DNA of 6,875 bases from Bacteroidales bacterium. GTDB taxonomy: Bacteria > Bacteroidota > Bacteroidia > Bacteroidales > JAADJA01. The DNA lies in assembly GCA_021106665.1 (NCBI GenBank), contig JAIOTR010000147.1, forward strand, positions 1 through 6,875, read 5' to 3'. The notes below the pieces were generated by a model. The model was not told where the DNA came from, did not search any database, and saw only the letters and a list, made by a program, of their open reading frames with translations. Position numbers and translations under genes: made by a program. Of this stretch, positions 1-3,412 are shown one piece after another (the first letter of the stretch is position 1; every line of letters starts with the position of its first letter).

Positions 1-102
1 AAAGAACATGGAATGGAAGAAGGCTTCCTGGTAGTGGAAGTAACTGGTGAAGAGTTTGAATGGGAATATTTTGATTTTGGATGGGAGGTTGAAGAGGAAT
101 AA
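1..102 (+). CDS. C-terminal end of a probable calcineurin-like metallophosphoesterase (partial)
   Basis: An open frame enters from the left edge and stops with TAA at 100-102, leaving 33 residues of a gene whose start lies outside the window. The visible tail is acidic and aromatic: a GFLVVEV strand, then an EFEWEYFDFGW segment and an EVEEE end. From memory, calcineurin-like phosphoesterases of Bacteroidota often end with a GFxVVEVxG...W.Y.DFGW pattern, so that is the best guess. None of the metal-binding motifs (DxH, GDxxD, GNHE) fall in the window, so the call rests on the tail alone. The next feature on this strand is the tRNA, which has its own promoter element, and no clear terminator hairpin is visible between them. 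A tail of some other beta-rich protein cannot be excluded. Confidence 0.5.
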   Translation, partial: KEHGMEEGFLVVEVTGEEFEWEYFDFGWEVEEE

Positions 103-138
103 TTTTTCTGTTTCTTTCAATATTATATTTTGATTCAG

Positions 139-146
139 TATTTTTG
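139..146 (+). promoter_or_regulatory. Bacteroidota -7 promoter element for the tRNA
   Basis: TATTTTTG matches the TAnnTTTG -7 consensus of the Bacteroidota primary sigma factor. Transcription would begin near 152, about 24 bases before the mature tRNA. No TTG/TTTG -33 element sits at the usual 19-21 base spacing; only TTTC triplets occur there, so the upstream half is weak. Confidence 0.45.
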
Positions 147-175
147 CTACCCGTTTTTTTAATTCACACTCATTT

Positions 176-250
176 CGGGGTGTAGCGCAGCCAGGTTAGC
201 GCGCGTCGTTCGGGACGACGAGGTCGGGAGTTCGAATCTCCCCACCCCGA
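176..250 (+). tRNA. tRNA-Pro (anticodon CGG)
   Basis: A complete cloverleaf can be folded by eye. The acceptor arms CGGGGTG (176-182) and CACCCCG (243-249) pair over 7 bp with discriminator A250. The D stem is GCGC/GCGC (185-188, 199-202). The anticodon stem CGTCG/CGACG (204-208, 216-220) closes the loop TTCGGGA, so the anticodon is CGG at 211-213, reading proline codon CCG; G37 after it is typical of tRNA-Pro. The T stem is GGGAG/CTCCC (226-230, 238-242) around TTCGAAT. CCA is not encoded; CAA follows instead, so CCA must be added after transcription. The last bases recur downstream at 401-423 (see repeat entries). Confidence 0.97.
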
Positions 251-253
251 CAA
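229..253 (+). repeat. direct repeat, copy 1: 3' end of the tRNA
   Basis: The end of the tRNA-Pro (T loop, T stem, acceptor) plus three bases beyond it forms the first copy of a direct repeat whose partner is at 401-423. The identical core is 19 bases (235-253), preceded by AGTT in both copies; copy 1 has CG between AGTT and the core. Repeats of a tRNA 3' end are what tyrosine-recombinase integration leaves behind (attL/attR), but a truncated tandem tRNA duplication gives the same pattern. Confidence 0.8.
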
Positions 254-256
254 AAG

Positions 257-290
257 AAAAAGCTTTTCTGTCGAAGACAGTTTGGCTTTT
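257..290 (+). terminator. possible weak intrinsic terminator after the tRNA
   Basis: A two-part hairpin can be drawn. The outer arms AAAAGC (258-263) and GCTTTT (285-290) enclose a perfect inner hairpin CTGTC-GAA-GACAG (268-280). The outer right arm is itself T-rich and is followed by ATATTTTG. The position, 7 bases after the tRNA, suits a terminator or a processing signal. The stem has an internal loop of unpaired T-rich bases and the T tract is short, so it may instead belong to the hairpin-rich spacer repeat. Confidence 0.35.
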
Positions 291-303
291 ATATTTTGTA
301 GCA

Positions 304-319
304 TTTGAGCTTGCTCAAA
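304..319. repeat. perfect hairpin TTTGAGC-TT-GCTCAAA in the tRNA-tail spacer
   Basis: Seven-base arms TTTGAGC and GCTCAAA are separated by only TT, so the folded RNA would be capped by a CTTG tetraloop, a stable type. There is no T tract after it, so it is not a normal intrinsic terminator. It lies between the two copies of the tRNA tail together with other small palindromes. Confidence 0.7.
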
Positions 320-345
320 GATGTGGAGAAATAAAAATGACATAG

Positions 346-358
346 TTCGCGAAGCGAA
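346..358. repeat. perfect hairpin TTCGC-GAA-GCGAA in the tRNA-tail spacer
   Basis: Five-base arms flank a GAA triloop, the same loop as the hairpin at 268-280. It resembles short REP-like palindromes scattered through Bacteroidota intergenic DNA, an impression from memory. No coding frame through it looks real. Confidence 0.65.
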
Positions 359-389
359 TAAAGGTTTTTCTTTTGGATACCCTAATATT

Positions 390-410
390 GAGATCAACGA
401 AGTTAATCTC
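390..410. repeat. imperfect hairpin overlapping the second tRNA-tail copy
   Basis: Arms GAGAT (390-394) and ATCTC (406-410) pair outside a C/A mismatch, and AAC/GTT (396-398, 402-404) pairs inside around a GAA triloop (399-401). The right arm is part of the duplicated tRNA tail, so the hairpin bridges unique spacer sequence and the repeat. Confidence 0.55.
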
Positions 411-423
411 CCCACCCCGACAA
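401..423 (+). repeat. direct repeat, copy 2: isolated tRNA-Pro tail
   Basis: AGTT followed by a 19-base core (405-423) identical to 235-253 of the tRNA-Pro gene, with the intervening CG of the T loop lost. Identity ends at 423. Upstream of 401 the match to the tRNA decays to chance, so no second functional tRNA exists here. It is an attR-like scar or a tRNA relic. Confidence 0.8.
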
Positions 424-627
424 TTAAAAGGATTAATCAGTTGATATACCGTTTAATTCTTTTTTATTGCACGACAATATTGAAAACTGGGATAATTTGA
501 TTGGATTTATTACATATTTGTATAGCTCTGTGATAATAGAGTTAAAAGCTCACAAAAGCAATGTCTATTATTAGATGTTGTCCTTTAATTTATTTCCCTT
601 CTAAATTACAAATATCTAAAAAATACT
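424..627. other. AT-rich intergenic stretch without a recognisable gene
   Basis: Roughly 200 bases of AT-rich DNA between the tRNA-tail repeat and the promoter of the next gene. I see no RNA gene, strong hairpin or plausible coding frame. A frame from an ATG at 561 is in phase with the downstream gene, but it is rejected as a start because it lies ahead of that gene's likely promoter and precedes the signal peptide. CATATTTG at 513-520 is one base from the -7 consensus but has no partner element. Confidence 0.6.
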
Positions 628-635
628 TATATTTG
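628..635 (+). promoter_or_regulatory. Bacteroidota -7 element ahead of the DUF4468-like gene
   Basis: TATATTTG is a perfect TAnnTTTG match 21 bases ahead of the ATG at 657. It predicts a start of transcription near 641 and a leader of about 15 bases. No good TTG -33 element is visible at the expected distance. Its position argues against translation starting at the upstream in-frame ATG (561). Confidence 0.5.
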
Positions 636-656
636 CCCTACCAAAACACAACAGAT

Positions 657-1229
657 ATGAAAACAATGTTATCATTTGCAATATTATTATTTCTAATGAT
701 CCCAGGATATTCCCAAAGTGAAAATATAAAACAATCACTAAAATTAATTGAGGATGAGTGGGAGTTAGATGAAAATAACAATCTAACTTATGTTAGAATT
801 ATTGAAGATTTAGGATTGAATCAGGATGAGCTTTACGAAAGGGCTTTGGAATATTTTACTTTTACGTATGTTTCTGGTAAGTCTGTAATTGAAATCAAGG
901 ATAAAGAAAACGGGAAAATAATAGGTAAGGGATATTATAGCAATGTTCTCCCCGATATTGATGTATACCATATCTTGCAAATAAATGTTAAAGATAACAG
1001 GGTCAGAATTGTATTAACATTGACAAAATATCAATATCATAATAGTTACTTTGGACAATCTGAAGAACGTGTTATATCAAAGGAATATCCAATTAATAAA
1101 AAAGGTAGAAATAAGACAAGGCTTGGTGAAATTTTCTTACAGACCCATTTACATACAATAGCAACACTTCGCAAGATTGAAGATGGTTTTATAAATGGAA
1201 ATTTATCGGGTGTAGATGATGAGTGGTAA
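657..1229 (+). CDS. secreted DUF4468-like protein of unknown function
   Basis: The product is 190 residues. The start at 657 gives a classic signal peptide: MK, a hydrophobic core at residues 5-17, then GYSQ with likely cleavage around residue 20. The upstream in-frame ATG (561) would bury this signal behind 32 implausible residues and lies before the promoter. The mature part has a helical segment (about 22-66, with LNQDELYERALEYF), followed by strands with IEIKDKENGKIIGKGYY (78-94) and a YHILQINVKDNRVRIVLT segment (104-121). This order (helix with Y.RA..YF, a strand with a GxIIGxG turn, then a strand around KDxRxR) matches my memory of DUF4468, a TBP-like fold domain of secreted Bacteroidota proteins with no known function. 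No lipobox is present, so it is probably periplasmic or exported. It is transcribed alone and ends before a strong terminator at 1344-1371. Confidence 0.85.
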   Translation: MKTMLSFAILLFLMIPGYSQSENIKQSLKLIEDEWELDENNNLTYVRIIEDLGLNQDELYERALEYFTFTYVSGKSVIEIKDKENGKIIGKGYYSNVLPDIDVYHILQINVKDNRVRIVLTLTKYQYHNSYFGQSEERVISKEYPINKKGRNKTRLGEIFLQTHLHTIATLRKIEDGFINGNLSGVDDEW

Positions 1230-1232
1230 CAG

Positions 1233-1248
1233 TGGTGGAAATCCACCA
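1233..1248 (+). terminator. small hairpin just after the DUF4468-like stop codon
   Basis: TGGTGG (1233-1238) and CCACCA (1243-1248) pair around an AAAT loop four bases after the stop codon, followed by AAATTTTATATT. The stem is short and the T run is interrupted, so it may be a weak terminator or an RNA-stabilising 3' hairpin; the main terminator lies further on. Confidence 0.3.
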
Positions 1249-1343
1249 AATTTTATATTAGCAGAAATCAGCTATAGATTCCAGGTTTATCAAATATACA
1301 TTTGTACTGTTTTCTTGAGAAAGTCAAAAACAAGGGGTAATTG

Positions 1344-1371
1344 CAGGGCTTCAATTGAAGCCCTGTTTTTT
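1344..1371 (+). terminator. strong intrinsic terminator
   Basis: A perfect 22-base palindrome (1344-1365) is made of the arms CAGGGCTTCAA and TTGAAGCCCTG and followed by six T residues (1366-1371). It forms a GC-rich-based stem with a U tract on the plus strand. It ends transcription of the DUF4468-like gene, 115 bases after its stop. On the minus strand no T tract follows the palindrome, so it is mainly a rightward terminator, although the hairpin also sits just beyond the last codons of the minus-strand remnant at 1370-1566. Confidence 0.9.
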
Positions 1372-1566
1372 ATGTAATTGTAACCTTATAATACTTTTGC
1401 AAATAGTGCCTGTCTTTATCAATCAGAGCCTCTATAACCCTTACAAGATTAGTCTTTAAATTGTTACCTTGTAGTTGCTCCCTTTTAATCTCTGTTATTA
1501 TTGTACCGTATTATGAAAGTTTATTGGTTTCCCATTTTTATCAATTTCAAACTTTACAAAAACATC
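1370..1566 (-). pseudogene. frameshifted 3' remnant of a gene, TonB-C-like beta segment
   Basis: Reading the minus strand immediately after the TAG of the neighbouring gene, and in the same frame, gives 22 residues that look coding: VFVKFEIDKNGKPINFH, then NTVQ and a TAA at 1498-1500. A second frame is open from 1510 down to a TAA at 1370-1372 and gives 46 residues with protein-like content, including NLVRVIEALIDKD and RHYLQKYYKVTIT. The two frames overlap at 1501-1510, where a single frameshift would join them into about 65 residues. The V.VKFEIDKNGK strand-turn resembles the C-terminal domain of TonB-like proteins, but the rest is not recognised. There is no start codon or promoter of its own. 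It is either a decayed gene tail left by a deletion, or an extension of the upstream gene cut off by a TAG. Confidence 0.55.
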
Positions 1567-2178
1567 CTACTCCTTTTCCAATTCCTTTCTCACCTTGCTC
1601 AAATACCATATTGACTGACGATTAGGGTAGCTCCAGTAATACATAAACCCAAAACCTTTCGGCCTAAAAGCATCACGCTTAATGTGGAGAATTTCAAGGT
1701 CATCTACACGAAAAAAAACTACAGATAATTTTGCTGCTCCTTTTGTCTTACTATAATTCTCTTCACAAAAAACCAAACCGATATGACCCATGTATTTATT
1801 TTGGTCAATATTTAATTCTTTTACCATTTCTTGTAAATCTTCATCAGAAAGGCCGTATTCAATATCGTCAGAGTAAACCTCTTCCCAATTAACCTGTTCA
1901 TTTTTTGCTGTAACAAATGAAAAATCCTTAATCACATCACGCTTAAGCCTTTTGTGAACCTTTTCCATAGTTGCATCTTTTACAACATTATTACAATCAA
2001 CAAAGAATCTTAAAATCTGATCCTTGTTTGTAAATTCTTCTGATTTTGTAAAACGTACACGGGAAAAATCACATCCCAGCCATACTAATTTCACATCAGG
2101 ATTAATTATATCACTTGCACTTTGTGCTGAACCCAAAAAAGGAATTAATAAGAACAAACCAATAATAAACTTCTGCAT
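1567..2178 (-). CDS. secreted protein of unknown function, Bacteroidota-specific family
   Basis: The product is 203 residues. The start ATG (complement of 2176-2178) opens a signal peptide: MQK, a hydrophobic stretch at 4-16, then GSAQ with likely cleavage after residue 19. The mature protein has three landmarks: VWLGCDFSRVRF (32-43), a lysine/acid-rich middle, and GFGFMYYW near the end (175-182). From memory, small secreted Bacteroidota proteins with an early V.WLG.DFS..KF motif and a late GxGxRNYW motif form a family without known function, and this gene seems to be a full-length member. Cysteines at 36, 62 and 138 are visible but no pattern suggests metal binding or catalysis. The gene is convergent with the DUF4468-like gene and divergent from the lipoate ligase. 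No clear TAnnTTTG element was found upstream; TACTTTAG (complement of 2226-2233) is the nearest. The frame stays open after its TAG into the remnant at 1370-1566. Confidence 0.85.
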   Translation of the reverse strand: MQKFIIGLFLLIPFLGSAQSASDIINPDVKLVWLGCDFSRVRFTKSEEFTNKDQILRFFVDCNNVVKDATMEKVHKRLKRDVIKDFSFVTAKNEQVNWEEVYSDDIEYGLSDEDLQEMVKELNIDQNKYMGHIGLVFCEENYSKTKGAAKLSVVFFRVDDLEILHIKRDAFRPKGFGFMYYWSYPNRQSIWYLSKVRKELEKE

Positions 2179-2321
2179 AGTATCTAATTTTTAGTTAACA
2201 ATCCATTATTATTAAAATTTGTCAGCTAAAGTATGTATTAATTTTTTTTAGAAAAAATATTTGATAGCAATTACGGGTAAATGTTATGTTACCCTTACTC
2301 CTATTTGTTACTTCAAATTAT

Positions 2322-2329
2322 TATTTTTG
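2322..2329 (+). promoter_or_regulatory. Bacteroidota -7 element at the lipoate ligase start
   Basis: TATTTTTG, the same octamer as ahead of the tRNA, fits TAnnTTTG and lies just 5 bases before the preferred ATG (2335). Transcription would start at or within a few bases of the ATG, giving a leaderless or nearly leaderless mRNA. A TTTG at 2304-2307 is the only -33 candidate, and its 14-base spacing is shorter than usual. AATATTTG (2256-2263) is a one-mismatch alternative that would give a leader of about 65 bases. Confidence 0.35.
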
Positions 2330-2334
2330 CTTTT

Positions 2335-3297
2335 ATGTTTATCATCAACAGGCCCCAAACTGATCCCTACTTCAACATTGCATCTGAAGAATATTTGCTG
2401 AAAATATTGGATAAAGATTGTTTTATACTCTGGCAAAATGAGCCTTCCGTAATTGTCGGAAAGCACCAAAACACCTTAGCTGAAATCAATTACCAATTTG
2501 TAAAAAAAAATAAGATCCCTGTTATTCGAAGGATATCAGGAGGTGGAACGGTTTTTCATGATCCGGGTAATTTAAATTTCTCATTCATCCGAACTGGTCG
2601 AAAAGAAAAACTGGTGGATTTCAAAAGGTTTACACTTCCGATTATTGATGTTTTACAAAGCTTAGGCGTTGATTCAAAATTTGAAGGAAAAAATGATATT
2701 AAGGTAAATGGATTAAAAATATCAGGCAATGCGGAGCATGTTTATAAAAACAAAGTCCTGCATCATGGCACATTGCTGTTTTCATCACAACTTGATTTCC
2801 TGAATAAAGTTTTAAAAGTAAAGCCTGATCGTTTTCAAAGTAAAGCCATACAATCGGTAAGAAGCGAGGTTGCCAATATTTCGGATTTTCTAACTAAAAA
2901 GATCACCATCCGGGAGTTCAGGGAAAAGATCATCAAGCACATATCTGGTATTCATCAAAATGTAGAGTTTTATTCCCTGACAGAAAATGACATTGATTTA
3001 ATAAACCAGCTTGTCACAGAGAAATATAAAACCTGGAAGTGGAATTTTGGATATTCACCCAAATATTCATTTGAAACAGAATTGCCATTTCCAAAAAAAC
3101 CGGTAAAAGTTAAAATATATGTTGAGAAGGGTATAATCCGATCAATTGAATCACCAAAAGAACAAGAACACATTGTTTCTAAATTAATTGGAGTTGAGCA
3201 CGATTACAATTGCCTTCAGATTATTTTAAAGTCAGTTGAATCCTTGCTCGAAAATAACGGCATGAATCAAAAGGATTTGTTAAAAGCATTTTTTTAG
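2335..3297 (+). CDS. lplA: lipoate-protein ligase A
   Basis: It activates free lipoate with ATP to lipoyl-AMP and transfers it to lysines of lipoyl domains (E2 subunits, glycine cleavage H protein) in the cytoplasm. The product is 320 residues, near the 338 of E. coli LplA. Residues 1-45 carry the family opening (DPYFNIASEEYLL, then IVGKHQN at 40-46). RRISGGGTVFHDPGNLN (65-81) is the lipoyl-AMP-binding loop. FEGKNDI (116-122) leads to LKISGNA, whose K128 is the conserved catalytic lysine, and LHHGTLL follows (142-148). The accessory C-terminal domain of two-domain ligases is present (about 235-320: WNFGYSPKY, then LIGVEHDYN). An in-frame ATG at 2281 adds 18 hydrophobic residues absent from the family and lies before the -7 element, so 2335 is preferred. 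No lipoyl synthase or LipB gene is visible beside it. A non-ligase paralogue is unlikely because all motifs are intact. Confidence 0.95.
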   Translation: MFIINRPQTDPYFNIASEEYLLKILDKDCFILWQNEPSVIVGKHQNTLAEINYQFVKKNKIPVIRRISGGGTVFHDPGNLNFSFIRTGRKEKLVDFKRFTLPIIDVLQSLGVDSKFEGKNDIKVNGLKISGNAEHVYKNKVLHHGTLLFSSQLDFLNKVLKVKPDRFQSKAIQSVRSEVANISDFLTKKITIREFREKIIKHISGIHQNVEFYSLTENDIDLINQLVTEKYKTWKWNFGYSPKYSFETELPFPKKPVKVKIYVEKGIIRSIESPKEQEHIVSKLIGVEHDYNCLQIILKSVESLLENNGMNQKDLLKAFF

Positions 3298-3312
3298 TAT
3301 AAATTTTCATGT

Positions 3313-3339
3313 CTCTGTGTTTGTCTGCGTAATCTGCGA
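3313..3339. repeat. short CTGCG-type interspersed repeat
   Basis: Three near-identical heptamers occur in a row: TCTGTGT (3314-3320), TCTGCGT (3324-3330) and TCTGCGA (3333-3339), spaced 10 and 9 bases apart. Read on the minus strand this is CGCAGATTACGCAGAC followed by a CACAGAG motif. Such CGCAGATTACGCAGA strings recur in intergenic DNA of many environmental Bacteroidota, in my recollection often near GxxExxY (PDDEXK_3) genes; no such gene is in this window. It sits in the gap between the ligase and the FAD/Fe-S gene. Confidence 0.5.
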
Positions 3340-3359
3340 GAATTATTTTATCCGATTGC

Positions 3360-3393
3360 TTTGAGGATTATATCTTATAATAATTTAAATTTA
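3360..3393 (+). promoter_or_regulatory. possible promoter of the FAD/Fe-S dehydrogenase operon
   Basis: TTTG (3360-3363) and TAAATTTA (3386-3393) resemble the -33 and -7 elements with a 22-base spacer; the -7 element differs from TAnnTTTG at the last base. Transcription would begin near 3399, giving a leader of about 14 bases before the ATG at 3413. This also excludes the in-frame TTG at 3398 as the start. Confidence 0.35.
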
Positions 3394-3412
3394 CAACTTG
3401 AATTTTTATCAA

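Noticed and set aside
170..415. 81-residue minus-strand frame across the tRNA
   Set aside because: Its end, with GWGDSNSRP and ALTWLRY, is the well-known false protein made by translating the antisense of a tRNA gene. The remainder reads through the hairpin-rich spacer, so it is not a gene.
390..423. a second complete tRNA-Pro
   Set aside because: Only the T-stem and acceptor tail are present. The D arm and anticodon arm are missing and the T loop has lost two bases.
561..656. 32-residue N-terminal extension of the DUF4468-like gene
   Set aside because: It precedes a perfect -7 element at 628-635 and would place 32 residues ahead of an otherwise normal signal peptide.
1046..1249. 67-residue minus-strand frame over the end of the DUF4468-like gene
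   Set aside because: It is antisense to a supported coding region and has no recognisable features.
2281..2334. 18-residue N-terminal extension of lipoate-protein ligase
   Set aside because: The family begins at the DPYFN region a few residues after the ATG at 2335, and the added hydrophobic residues fall on the promoter.
3398..3412. TTG start adding five residues to the FAD/Fe-S protein
   Set aside because: An ATG follows five codons later, the TTG lies at the predicted transcription start, and no ribosome-binding signal supports it.
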